NCBI RefSeq assembly: GCF_040676675.1
Contig: NZ_JBFAPK010000038.1
Location: 24,769 to 88,768 of the forward strand
Direction: 5' to 3'
Source of the DNA: JBFAPK01 sp040676675
GTDB taxonomy: Bacteria; Actinomycetota; Actinomycetes; Mycobacteriales; Micromonosporaceae
DNA: 64,000 nucleotides
The notes beneath the pieces are model-generated. The model had not been told where the DNA came from, made no database searches, and was given only the letters and a program-made list of their open reading frames with translations. This document shows, piece by piece, positions 34,632 to 43,048 of this stretch. Made by a program: the position numbers and the translations under genes. Numbering within the stretch: position 1 is the stretch's first letter; each line of letters starts with the position of its first letter.

Positions 34632-37183
34632 TGTGACTTCCCTTCACTGTGCGCGCCCGCCGGCGGCATGGTTATCTCGGTGGTGTCCTCGGCTTCCGCC
34701 CGACGCAGCCCACCGTAGTACCGCGACAACATCCCGCCGACGGCCTCGGGGTCTGGTTCGTGCCGTGGCGCCGGCACGGCGGGGGTCGGGGCCGCCCCGC
34801 TCACGCCCGGCAGCTGCGCCATCGGTACCCGCACCGGCAGCCCGCTGGCGTTGGTGCCGGCGGTGACCGGCACCTGCGGCGGTACCGGGGTGCCGAGCGC
34901 GCCCTGCACCGGGGCGGCGGGACGGCCGCCCGAGCGGGACCACCAGGTGCTCACGGCCGGCCCGTCGGTACCCCCGGCGGTGGCGAGGATGTCGCCGGCG
35001 CGTACCGGCACCGGCCTCGACGGGCGGGACTGGGGGTCGGGGTCGTCGGCGGCGGCCGTCCGGGGCGACGGCGCCGGCACGGGGCCGACCGGCCCGGCGG
35101 CGCCGCCCGCCTCCCCGTCGTCGGGCGTGAGCGCGGCCAGCACCCGGCGGGACGGGGAGGACGTCTCGTCCTCGCGGGGCGCCGGGGCGAGCAGGGCGGC
35201 GGGCAGCCAGACGACGGCCACCAGCCCCCGCTCGGCACCACGCAGCTGCACCCGGATGTGCTGCCGGACCGCCAGGTGCCCGACGACGAAGAGGCCCATC
35301 CGCTCGGAGGCGGCCACGTCGGCCGGCGGCGGGGCGGCGAGCAGCTCGTTCGCCTCCTCCAGCGCGGCCAGGCTCATCCCCAGCCCCTCGTCCGCGATCT
35401 CGATCACCGCCTGGTCGGTTCCGTGCGCGCGGGCCGAGAGCTGCACGAACGTGTCCGGCGGGGAGAAGGACGTGGCGTTCTCCAGCAGCTCGGCGAGCAG
35501 GTGGACCAGGTCGGCCACGGCGTGCCCGACCACGTGCAGCCGCGCGACCTCGCCGTGCCGGATCCGCCGGTACTGCTCCACCTCGGCGGTCGCCGCGAGC
35601 AGCACGGTCGACAGCGGCACGGGGCGGTTCCACCGGCGGGTGGACTCGGTGCCGGCGAGGACCAGCAGGCTCTCGTCGTTACGGCGCATGCGGGCCGCGA
35701 GATGGTCGAGTTTGAACAGGTTGTCGAGCTGGTCCGGGTCGGCCTCCTCCCGTTCCAGCTCGTCGAGCAGTTCGAGCTGCCGTTCGACCAGCACCTGGCT
35801 GCGGCGGGCGAGGTTGACGAACATCGCGTTGACGTTGCGCCGCATGATGGCCTGCTCGACGGCGACCGTGACGGCGCTGCGGTGCACCGCCACGAACGCC
35901 TCGGCGACGTCACCGATCTCGTCCATGGAACGCAGGTCGGCCGGCGGGACCTCGATGTCGGAGATGCCGGAGCTGACGGTACGCAGCCGCTCCAGCGCGT
36001 CGGGCAGCTCGACCTGGGCGACGCGCAGCGCCTGCCGGCGCAGCATCCGCAGCGAGCGCGCGATCGAGCGGCCGATGACGATCGAGGCGAGCAGCGCCAC
36101 GAGCAGCACGGCGAGCACGGCGCCGGCGACCACCAGGGTACGGCTCAGCTGAGCGGCGCTGGCGCTGTCGGCCTCGGCGACCGCGTCGCCCAGCACGCTC
36201 GCCTCGACCTCGTGGAGCAGTTCCTGCTGCCGCTGGCTCGCGGTCCACCAGGCGTCCGGCTCCAGCGGGGCGGGCGCGCTGGCCCCGGTGGTGATGCTGC
36301 TCTCCTTGAGGTTCGTGGCGGCCACGAAGCCCGGGTCCAGGCTCGCCCGCTCGTACCGCTGGATCTGCTCGGTCGTCGCCGCCACCCGGAAGTCGGCCAG
36401 CGCGGCGAGCTGCTGCGACCGCAGGTCGTTGAGGCTGACCTGGCCCTCGGGCCCGTACTGGCCGGCCCGGGCGGCGCTGTAGAGCTGCTCGCGGATGCGC
36501 GACTCCAGCTCCACCACCTGCGCGAGCTGGACGTAGCGCAGCACCGCCTCGGTCAGCGCGGGCGCGTCGGTACCGGGGGACGGCTCGGCGAGCAGCGAGA
36601 CCAGGGCGTCGATGGCCCGGTTGTAGTTGCCCAGGATGGTCTCGGTGCTGAGCACGGCGGCCGGTACGACGGTGCGTATCTCCGCGAGCGCGTCCAGGGC
36701 CTCGTCGGCCTTGTCGTACGAGATCCGCCAGGAGGCGTCCGAGTCGCCGAGCGGGGCCGCCGCGGCGCGGAACCGCGACATGGCGCGGTCCGCCTCGTCG
36801 TAGAGCGGACGCAGCGCGGCCAGCGCCGCCTCGGGCTCGGTCCGCTGGGCCGGTGCGGCGCGTAGCCCGGCCAGCTCGCCGCCGGTGCGGTCGCGCTCCT
36901 GCTCCAGCGCGAAGATCAGCGCGGTGATCTCCCGGCCGGCGCCGACCTGCGCGGCGAAGCCGTTGAGGACGGTGGCCTGGCTGACCAGCGCGCCGGTCTG
37001 CACGGTGGCGAGGACGAGGAACGCCACCGACGGGATGACCAGTACGGCGGCGAGCTTGGTGCGCATCCGCCAGTCCCGCACCCGCAGGGCCGAACGGCGA
37101 CGGTGCGGAACCACCCGGACGTCCAGCCGGCGACGCCGATGCGTCGGCACGGCACCACGCGACGGGTCCGCACCAACAGCCAC
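34628..37183 (-). CDS. NIT-domain sensor histidine kinase (conservon CvnA-like)
   Basis: 851 aa from GTG 37183 (AAGGAGG 5 bases upstream). Basic N-terminus, TM1 (~44-64), extracytoplasmic helical nitrate/nitrite-sensor-like domain (~65-345), TM2 (~348-373), HAMP, then a dimerisation region (QVLVERQLELLDELEREE) and an HATPase domain with LLENATSFSPPDT (N box) and IADEGLGMS (G1). A long Pro/Ala-rich tail (~690-851) ends in KSQ. No canonical phospho-His box of the usual HisKA type is obvious, as in other CvnA proteins. Membrane sensor, coupled to the roadblock protein downstream. Confidence 0.9.
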   Translation of the reverse strand: MAVGADPSRGAVPTHRRRRLDVRVVPHRRRSALRVRDWRMRTKLAAVLVIPSVAFLVLATVQTGALVSQATVLNGFAAQVGAGREITALIFALEQERDRTGGELAGLRAAPAQRTEPEAALAALRPLYDEADRAMSRFRAAAAPLGDSDASWRISYDKADEALDALAEIRTVVPAAVLSTETILGNYNRAIDALVSLLAEPSPGTDAPALTEAVLRYVQLAQVVELESRIREQLYSAARAGQYGPEGQVSLNDLRSQQLAALADFRVAATTEQIQRYERASLDPGFVAATNLKESSITTGASAPAPLEPDAWWTASQRQQELLHEVEASVLGDAVAEADSASAAQLSRTLVVAGAVLAVLLVALLASIVIGRSIARSLRMLRRQALRVAQVELPDALERLRTVSSGISDIEVPPADLRSMDEIGDVAEAFVAVHRSAVTVAVEQAIMRRNVNAMFVNLARRSQVLVERQLELLDELEREEADPDQLDNLFKLDHLAARMRRNDESLLVLAGTESTRRWNRPVPLSTVLLAATAEVEQYRRIRHGEVARLHVVGHAVADLVHLLAELLENATSFSPPDTFVQLSARAHGTDQAVIEIADEGLGMSLAALEEANELLAAPPPADVAASERMGLFVVGHLAVRQHIRVQLRGAERGLVAVVWLPAALLAPAPREDETSSPSRRVLAALTPDDGEAGGAAGPVGPVPAPSPRTAAADDPDPQSRPSRPVPVRAGDILATAGGTDGPAVSTWWSRSGGRPAAPVQGALGTPVPPQVPVTAGTNASGLPVRVPMAQLPGVSGAAPTPAVPAPRHEPDPEAVGGMLSRYYGGLRRAEAEDTTEITMPPAGAHSEGKSQ

Positions 37184-37293
37184 CGTGCCTCCTTGGCGTC
37201 CATCCGATCAGGCACGGTAACTCCAGCGAAGGGGCCGACCTGCGACTCGACTCAGGAAGGATACTGTGATGAAGGCCATCCTGTCGTTGCCGG

Positions 37294-38664
37294 CTAGTCT
37301 TGATCAGCCGTCCGGCTGATCGATTCGAGTCCGGCCGCCTCGGCAAACCGGCCGATCGCCACTAGCGCCGCTCCGGTGGCACCAATTTCCGGATTGGTCA
37401 TGTGCGACACCTCGCGGGGCGCGAGCGCCGCCACGAACGCCTCCCGCCACCACTCCGACGCCTCCACCGCGCCGCCGCCGAGCACCACCGCGACCGGGTG
37501 CTCCACAATCGACTCGATCTCGACGAGGTCGCGGGCGACCTGCTGGCAGAGCGCGTTCATCAGCCCGGCGACGATCTGCACGGCGGTGGTGCTGAAACCG
37601 ATGCCGCTGATCGACCCCGAGCCGGCCGGCGCCATGCCGGGCGGCCGGTCGCCGCCGAGCCGCGGGTCGGCCGCCGGGACGTTGCCCGGCGTCAGCTTGG
37701 CCAGCTCCGCGTCGAGCGCCGGGCCGCTGGGCAGGCGCAGCTCCCGCCGGGCCCAGGCGAAGAGGTTCCCGCCGGCCGAGTACGCCGTACCGGTGACGGT
37801 GTGCTCCTGGTCCACCCGGTACCGCCACAGCCCGGCCGGCAGCGGCGGCAGCTCGGTGCCGACCGGCGCGCGCTGCACCAGCCGTACCGCCGCCGAGGTG
37901 CCGACGGTGATCGCGGCGCGGCTCGGGTCGACGCAGCCGGAGCCGATGTTGGAGGCCGCGCCGTCGCCGGTGGGCGCCGCCCAGCGGGCGTCGGCCAGCC
38001 CCGGCCAGCGGCGGCGGAACTGGGACCGCAGCCGGCCCTGCCAGCCCAGCGGGGCGAGCCTCGGCAGCTCGGCCGCGCGCAGCCCGGCCAGCTCCAGCGC
38101 CTCCGGGTCCCATTCCAGGGTGCGCAGGTCGAGCAGTCCGGTGCCGGACGCCTCGGAGACCGACATCGGCGCCTCGTCGAGCAGCTGGCCGAGCACGTAC
38201 TCGGCCAGCCCGGCGAAGCGGGCCGGTGGCGCGCCGGTGCGGCCGCGCAGCCACGGCACCCGTACGGTCCAGTAGAACCGGTGCCACCAGGTCCCGGTCC
38301 GCGCGTGGAAGGCCGCCTCGTCGACCGGTCCCCGGGCGTCCCCGGCCGGCACGGGACGGGTGTCCAGCCAGGTGAGCACCGGCCCGAGCGGTACGCCCCC
38401 GACGTCCAGCGGCAGGATCGAGTGCCACTGCGCGGCGGTGGCGACCAGCTCGACCCCGTCGAGGTGACCACCCGCGTTCAGCTCGTCCAGGCACTCCACC
38501 AGCGCGCCGAGGTAACCGGGGCCGTCCAGCGTCGCCGCGCCGTCGGCACCCACGGCGATGGTCACGCGCCGGCGGGCGAGCGCGCCGGGCAGCGGCACGG
38601 CGGCGCCGTCGAGGACCAGCCCGCGTACCGAGGAGGTGCCCAGGTCGAGCGCGAGAATGTTCAT
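37294..38664 (-). CDS. FGGY-family carbohydrate kinase (gluconokinase/xylulokinase-like)
   Basis: 456 aa from ATG 38664. MNILALDLGTSSVRGLVLDG is the N-terminal phosphate-1 loop of the FGGY/actin-like fold; GDGAASNIGSGCVDPSRAAITVGTSAAVRL is the second phosphate loop and VVLGGGAVEASEWWREAFV the adenosine region. Length is normal. Substrate is uncertain: gluconate, xylulose or a related sugar. No clear ribosome-binding site precedes the ATG, so it may be leaderless. It is divergent from the trp leader (159 bases) and ends 110 bases from the kinase start. Confidence 0.88.
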   Translation of the reverse strand: MNILALDLGTSSVRGLVLDGAAVPLPGALARRRVTIAVGADGAATLDGPGYLGALVECLDELNAGGHLDGVELVATAAQWHSILPLDVGGVPLGPVLTWLDTRPVPAGDARGPVDEAAFHARTGTWWHRFYWTVRVPWLRGRTGAPPARFAGLAEYVLGQLLDEAPMSVSEASGTGLLDLRTLEWDPEALELAGLRAAELPRLAPLGWQGRLRSQFRRRWPGLADARWAAPTGDGAASNIGSGCVDPSRAAITVGTSAAVRLVQRAPVGTELPPLPAGLWRYRVDQEHTVTGTAYSAGGNLFAWARRELRLPSGPALDAELAKLTPGNVPAADPRLGGDRPPGMAPAGSGSISGIGFSTTAVQIVAGLMNALCQQVARDLVEIESIVEHPVAVVLGGGAVEASEWWREAFVAALAPREVSHMTNPEIGATGAALVAIGRFAEAAGLESISRTADQD

Positions 38665-38823
38665 CGCCGCACACCGTACCCGCCGGGGCGCCGGTCCGCG
38701 TGGGCGTCCGCCGCGCCGCGCTCCGCCGCCGTACCGGGCCGGTCCGGCGCGCCGGGCCACACCCGTGGTCCATTCCGGGGGAAACGCTGGACCGGGGCCG
38801 GTACGGGCCGTAGGGTGGCCGGC

Positions 38824-38883
38824 ATGAACGCGCGACTCAACTCCTGGTGGCCCGCCATCCCGGCGGCCCTCCCCCGCGCGTAG
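38824..38883 (+). CDS. trpL: trp leader peptide
   Basis: 19 codons (ATG 38824 to TAG 38883) encoding MNARLNSWWPAIPAALPRA, with tandem Trp codons at 38845-38850. It is followed by a strong hairpin (38893-38916) and then, 62 bases on, by a fused anthranilate synthase gene. This is the standard layout of ribosome-mediated trp attenuation. No strong Shine-Dalgarno is visible (GTGGCCGGC just upstream), so it may start leaderlessly. Confidence 0.8.
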   Translation: MNARLNSWWPAIPAALPRA

Positions 38884-38892
38884 TTCTCCCAC

Positions 38893-38916
38893 GCGGCCGC
38901 CCGTCGAGGCGGCCGC
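38893..38916 (+). terminator. trp attenuator hairpin
   Basis: Perfect 9-bp stem GCGGCCGCC (38893-38901) and GGCGGCCGC (38908-38916) with loop CGTCGA, 9 bases after the leader stop. GGCGGCC inside the leader (38862-38868) can pair with GGCCGCC (38895-38901) as a competing antiterminator. The following sequence is C/T-rich rather than a U-run, as is common in high-GC actinobacteria. Confidence 0.75.
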
Positions 38917-38977
38917 CGTCCCTTCCCGCGCAGCCCGGCCGCACCGGCGAACGGCCCCCGGCCCGAGGAAGCGACCC

Positions 38978-40936
38978 ATGAACCTGCTGCGGCAACTGCT
39001 CACCACGATCGGCGACGGCGCCGATCCCGGCCCGTTCGCCCTGCTCCACCGCGAGGGCGCCACCGAGGTGGAGTTCCTGACCGGCCCGGTCCGCACCGCC
39101 GGATCGCTCGCCGACCTGCCCCTGCCCGACGGACCGGCCGGGCCGTACACGCTGGCGATGGTGCCGTACCGGCAGATCACCGAGCGCGGCTTCGCCTGCG
39201 TCGACGACGGCGCCCCGCTGGAGTACCTGTCCGTCACCGGGCACCGGCGGGTGCCGCTGGCGGAGCTGCTCGCGGCCCTGCCCGAGGCGGCGATACGGAC
39301 CGAGGGCGGCGGCTTCGACATCGCCGACGAGGAGTACGCGGAGATCGTCCGCCGGGTGCTCGCCGACGAGATCGGCCGGGGCGAGGGGGCCAACTTCGTC
39401 ATCCACCGCACCTTCCGGGCGGGGCTGGTCGGGCCGCCGCTGGCCGCCGCGGCCGCGGCGCTGCGGCGGCTGCTCACCGCCGAGCGCGGCGCGTACTGGA
39501 CGTTCCTGGTGCACACCGGCGGGCGCACGCTGGTGGGCGCGACGCCGGAGCGGCACGTGAGCGTCGACGACGGGCTCGTGCTGATGAACCCGATCAGCGG
39601 CACCTTCCGGCATCCGGACGGGCCGGTCGACCGGGAGGCGCTGCTGCGCTTCCTGGCCGATCCGAAGGAGATCGACGAGCTGTACATGGTGCTCGACGAG
39701 GAGCTGAAGATGATGGCCACGGTCGCCGAGCACGGCGGCCAGGTGGTCGGGCCGTACCTCAAGGAGATGGCCCACCTGGCGCACACCGAGTACCTGCTGG
39801 CCGGGCGCGGTACCCGGGACGTGCGCGAGGTGCTGCGGGAGACCATGTTCGCCCCGACGGTGACCGGCAGCCCGATCGAGAACGCCTGCCGGGTGATCGC
39901 CCGGCACGAGCGCACCGGCCGCGGCTACTACGCCGGGGTGCTGGCGCTGCTCGGCCGGGACGAGGCGGGCCGGCAGACGCTCGACGCGCCGATCCTGATC
40001 CGTACCGCCGAGATCTCCCCGGACGGCCGCCTGCGGGTCCCGGTCGGCGCGACGCTGGTCCGGCACTCGACGGTGGCGGGCGAGGTGGCCGAGACGCACG
40101 CCAAGGCCGCGGGGGTGCTGGCCGCGCTCGGGCTGCGGGCGCCCGCGGCGCCCCGGCCGGCGAGCGCGGTACGCCTCGGCGACGACCCGGCGGTACGGGC
40201 CGCGCTGGCCGCCCGCAACGACCGGCTCGCCCGGTTCTGGCTCGAACAGCGGCGGCCCGGGGCGACGGTGGTGCCGGAGTTCGCCGGCCGGCGGGCCCTG
40301 ATCGTCGACGGTGAGGACACCTTCACCGGCATGCTCGCGCACGAGCTGCGGGCGCTCGGCCTCGCGGTCGAGCTGCGCCCCTGGCACGCCCCCGGCGACC
40401 TCCGGGCCGCCGCGGCCGACCCCCGGGACGCGGTCGGCGACCACCGGTCCGGGGCCGCTGGTGCGGGCGGCTTCGACCTGGTGGTGGTCGGTCCCGGGCC
40501 GGGCGATCCGACCAGCACCACCGATCCGAAGATGGCCGCCCTGCGCGCGCTGGTCGCCGAGTCGCTCGCCATGGGCCGGCCCACGCTGGCGGTCTGCCTC
40601 GGGCACCAGTTGCTCTGCGGGCTGCTCGGGCTGCCCGTGCGCCGCCGGGACGCGCCGTACCAGGGGCTCCAGCGCGACGTCGAGCTCTTCGGCGCGGTAC
40701 GGCGGGTCGGCTTCTACTCCAGCTACACCGCCTACGCCGGGGCGGACGAGGCGCTCACCCGGTACGGCGCGGTACGCCTCGCGCGGGACCCGGGCGACGG
40801 CGCGGTGCACGCGGTACGCGGCAGCGGCTTCGCCGGCGTGCAGTTCCACCCCGAGTCGGTGCTGAGCCAGGACGGCCTGGCGGTCCTCGCCGAACTGCTC
40901 GCCGGGTTGCTGCCGGCCCGGGCGGTCGCCGGCTGA
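38978..40936 (+). CDS. trpE(G): fused anthranilate synthase TrpE-TrpG
   Basis: 652 aa. Residues ~1-395 form the chorismate-binding TrpE part (RTLVGATPERHVSV, LMNPISGTFRHPDG, DELYMVLDEELKMMA, GSPIENACRVI). Residues ~430-650 form a class I glutamine amidotransferase with Cys in TLAVCLGHQLLCGLLG and His-Glu in VQFHPESVLSQDG. It converts chorismate plus Gln to anthranilate. The fused form also resembles PhzE-type enzymes; the Trp-Trp leader and attenuator argue for tryptophan-controlled anthranilate supply. A fused gene with a trp attenuator has, from memory, been described in Streptomyces venezuelae. It stands alone without other trp genes. Confidence 0.92.
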   Translation: MNLLRQLLTTIGDGADPGPFALLHREGATEVEFLTGPVRTAGSLADLPLPDGPAGPYTLAMVPYRQITERGFACVDDGAPLEYLSVTGHRRVPLAELLAALPEAAIRTEGGGFDIADEEYAEIVRRVLADEIGRGEGANFVIHRTFRAGLVGPPLAAAAAALRRLLTAERGAYWTFLVHTGGRTLVGATPERHVSVDDGLVLMNPISGTFRHPDGPVDREALLRFLADPKEIDELYMVLDEELKMMATVAEHGGQVVGPYLKEMAHLAHTEYLLAGRGTRDVREVLRETMFAPTVTGSPIENACRVIARHERTGRGYYAGVLALLGRDEAGRQTLDAPILIRTAEISPDGRLRVPVGATLVRHSTVAGEVAETHAKAAGVLAALGLRAPAAPRPASAVRLGDDPAVRAALAARNDRLARFWLEQRRPGATVVPEFAGRRALIVDGEDTFTGMLAHELRALGLAVELRPWHAPGDLRAAAADPRDAVGDHRSGAAGAGGFDLVVVGPGPGDPTSTTDPKMAALRALVAESLAMGRPTLAVCLGHQLLCGLLGLPVRRRDAPYQGLQRDVELFGAVRRVGFYSSYTAYAGADEALTRYGAVRLARDPGDGAVHAVRGSGFAGVQFHPESVLSQDGLAVLAELLAGLLPARAVAG

Positions 40937-41079
40937 AGCGGACCACCGGGGGCATACTTCGCGGCCCCCGGGGTAGATGCAGGCATGCCGGTGGTCCGGA
41001 CGGGTCGAGAGCCCCCGGCCGGGCCACCGGTCACGAGCCGCCGGCGGCTCCGGCGGGGACGGCATCGGGTGGCCGCGGC

Positions 41080-41697
41080 TCAGGCGGCGAACCCGCGCCG
41101 CAGCGCGGTGGCGATCTCCACCGCCCGGCGGGTCGTCAGCGCGGTGGCGGCCAGCGCCGTCTCGTCGGGCGGCACCTCGCCGTTGTTGCTGGTGTGCGAG
41201 GCGCCGTACGGGTTGCCGGCGACGAACTGGCTCGGCTCGACGTAGCCGGGGACCACCACCAGCCCGCCCCAGTGGTAGAAGACGTTGAACAGGGAGAGCA
41301 GGGTCGCCTCCTGCCCGCCGTGCGCGGTCGCGGTGGAGCAGAACGCGGCGAAGACCTTGTTGACCAGGCCGCCCCGGGCCCAGAGCGGCCCGCTCGCGTC
41401 GATGAACTGCTTGAGCTGGGCGGCCATCACGCCGTACCGGGTGGGCGTACCGAAGATCACGACGTCGGCCCACTCGAGGTCGTCCAGCTCCGCCTCGGGC
41501 ACGTCCTGGGTCTCCAGATGGTGCGCCGCCCAGCCCTCGTTGGAGCGGATCGCCTCGATGGGCGCCAACTCCCGTACCTTGCGCAGCCGTACGGCGGCGC
41601 CGGCCGCCTCGGCCGCGCTGGCCGCCGCCTGCGCCATCTTGTAGGTGGTACCGGTCGCGCTGTAGTAGATCACCGCTACCGCGGTACTACCGTCCAT
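41080..41697 (-). CDS. wrbA: WrbA-type NAD(P)H:quinone oxidoreductase
   Basis: 205 aa from ATG 41697 (GGAGGGGG 6 bases upstream). Flavodoxin-like: IYYSATGTTYKMA binds the FMN phosphate, DVVIFGTPTRYGVMAAQLKQFID and FCSTATAHGGQEATLLS are WrbA signatures, and the ending carries GNPYGASHTSNNG. Two-electron reduction of quinones in the cytosol, protective against redox stress. Monocistronic; it converges on trpE(G) across 143 bases. Confidence 0.93.
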   Translation of the reverse strand: MDGSTAVAVIYYSATGTTYKMAQAAASAAEAAGAAVRLRKVRELAPIEAIRSNEGWAAHHLETQDVPEAELDDLEWADVVIFGTPTRYGVMAAQLKQFIDASGPLWARGGLVNKVFAAFCSTATAHGGQEATLLSLFNVFYHWGGLVVVPGYVEPSQFVAGNPYGASHTSNNGEVPPDETALAATALTTRRAVEIATALRRGFAA

Positions 41698-41793
41698 CGG
41701 GATCCCCCTCCGACCCGTTTGCCCGAACTCTTGCCCCTACCCGGTCGAACGCCGGACAAACGCGGAGGTCACGGGAAAATCGGCGCGGGCGGC

Positions 41794-42453
41794 TCAGTCG
41801 CCCGCCCAGGCCCGCGCGACGACGGCGGCGTAGTCCCGCGCGCTCGCGGCGCCGGGCAGCGCCAGCCGGCCGTCGAAGACGGTGAAGGGCACGCCGGTCA
41901 CGCCGAGTTCGGCCGCCTGTCGCTCGTCGTCGCGGACCGCGTCGGCGTACTCGTCGCCGGCGAGCACCTCGCGCACCCGCGCCGCGTCGAGGCCGACCTC
42001 GACGGCCACCTCGGTGATCCGCCCGTGGTCGTAGGCGTCCGGGGCACCGCCGAAGAGCGTCAGTTGCAGCGCGTGGAACAGCCTCGGCGCCAGCCCGTAC
42101 CCGGCCGCGAACTGGACGACCCGGTGCACGTCGAAGCTGTTCGCGTGGGGGCGTTCGGCCCGGTAGGGCAAGCCCTCCTCGGCGGCCATCTCCGCCATCC
42201 GGCTCTCCATCCGGAGCACCTGCTCGGTCGTGACGCCGAGCCGCTCGGCCAGGTACTCCGGCACCGGCCGGGGCTCCGCCGGCAGGTTCGGGTCCAGCTC
42301 GAAGGAGTGCAGGAAGAGGTCGATCGAGTCGGCGTGCGGCGACTCGGCGATCGCCTTCTCCAGCCGCGTCTCCCCGAGGTAGCACCACGGGCAGCCGATG
42401 TCGGCCCAGACGTCGATCTGGAGCCGGCGCCCCGGTGCGGTCGCTTCCGTCAT
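41794..42453 (-). CDS. DsbA/FrnE-family oxidoreductase
   Basis: 219 aa from ATG 42453. DIGCPWCYLGETRLEKAI holds the CPWC redox motif of the FrnE-like branch of the DsbA family; FHALQLTLFGGAPDAYDHGRITEVA and ELGVTGVPFTVFDGR (cis-Pro loop) complete the thioredoxin-fold pattern. No signal peptide, so it is cytosolic, as FrnE proteins are. Family members act as thiol oxidoreductases or isomerases, sometimes in polyketide modification; nothing nearby points to a pathway. Confidence 0.9.
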   Translation of the reverse strand: MTEATAPGRRLQIDVWADIGCPWCYLGETRLEKAIAESPHADSIDLFLHSFELDPNLPAEPRPVPEYLAERLGVTTEQVLRMESRMAEMAAEEGLPYRAERPHANSFDVHRVVQFAAGYGLAPRLFHALQLTLFGGAPDAYDHGRITEVAVEVGLDAARVREVLAGDEYADAVRDDERQAAELGVTGVPFTVFDGRLALPGAASARDYAAVVARAWAGD

Positions 42454-42516
42454 CCTCGTTCCACCTTCCTCGGGTCCAGATCTGATGATCCACCACCGGG
42501 GTGGACCGGTGGCCTC

Positions 42517-42801
42517 CTACTGCCAGGCCCGTCCCAGCAGCATGTTGCCGACCTGCGCCAGCGCGAAGAACAGCCAGAGCACGGCCCAGTACTGCATCGG
42601 GATCGAGAAGAAGGTGTGGTCGTTGTGGTAGCCGTGCCCGTCCTCGGGATCGCGGTTGATGCGGCGCCCCACGTACCAGGTGGCGACGCCGGCGACGAGG
42701 AAGCCGCAGGGCACGCCGGGATAGCCGACGAGCTGGTAGCCGGCCGCGACCGCGGCGGCGGGAAACACGAGAGCGAGAATCCCTGCGCCGGTCCACCACA
42801 T
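42517..42801 (-). CDS. small integral membrane protein, unknown
   Basis: 94 aa from ATG 42801 with AGGAGT 6 bases upstream. Three hydrophobic segments (GAGILALVFPAAAVAAGYQLVG, GVPCGFLVAGVATWYVG, YWAVLWLFFALAQVGNMLLG) separated by a polar, His-rich loop (RDPEDGHGYHNDHTFF). I do not recognise the family. It is upstream of and co-directional with the FrnE-like gene (63-base gap). Confidence 0.65.
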   Translation of the reverse strand: MWWTGAGILALVFPAAAVAAGYQLVGYPGVPCGFLVAGVATWYVGRRINRDPEDGHGYHNDHTFFSIPMQYWAVLWLFFALAQVGNMLLGRAWQ

Positions 42802-43048
42802 GTCGCACTCCTGCGGATCTCGCGGAACCCGATCGACCGCCTGCGTCGCGGGGATTATGCCGGACGGATCACCGCGGTCGCTCCGTGCGCCACCGCGGCG
42901 GCGACGGCGTTGGCCGCGAGTTCATCTCCCGTTCGACGCCGGTGCACGACGGCGGATCAGTCGCGCCGCAATCATCGAGAACGGTCGAATCCTTCCGGCA
43001 CAATCGTCCCGAGGGGAACCGACGCGTACCGACCGAAGGAGCCCTGCC

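Noticed and set aside
37271..37321. 16-codon plus-strand open frame after a GGAAGGA-like site
   Set aside because: It overlaps the end of the FGGY kinase gene, encodes nothing recognisable and has no plausible downstream partner.
38978..40936. PhzE (phenazine pathway) assignment for the fused synthase
   Set aside because: The architecture is compatible, but no phenazine genes are nearby and the Trp-Trp leader with attenuator points to anthranilate synthase.
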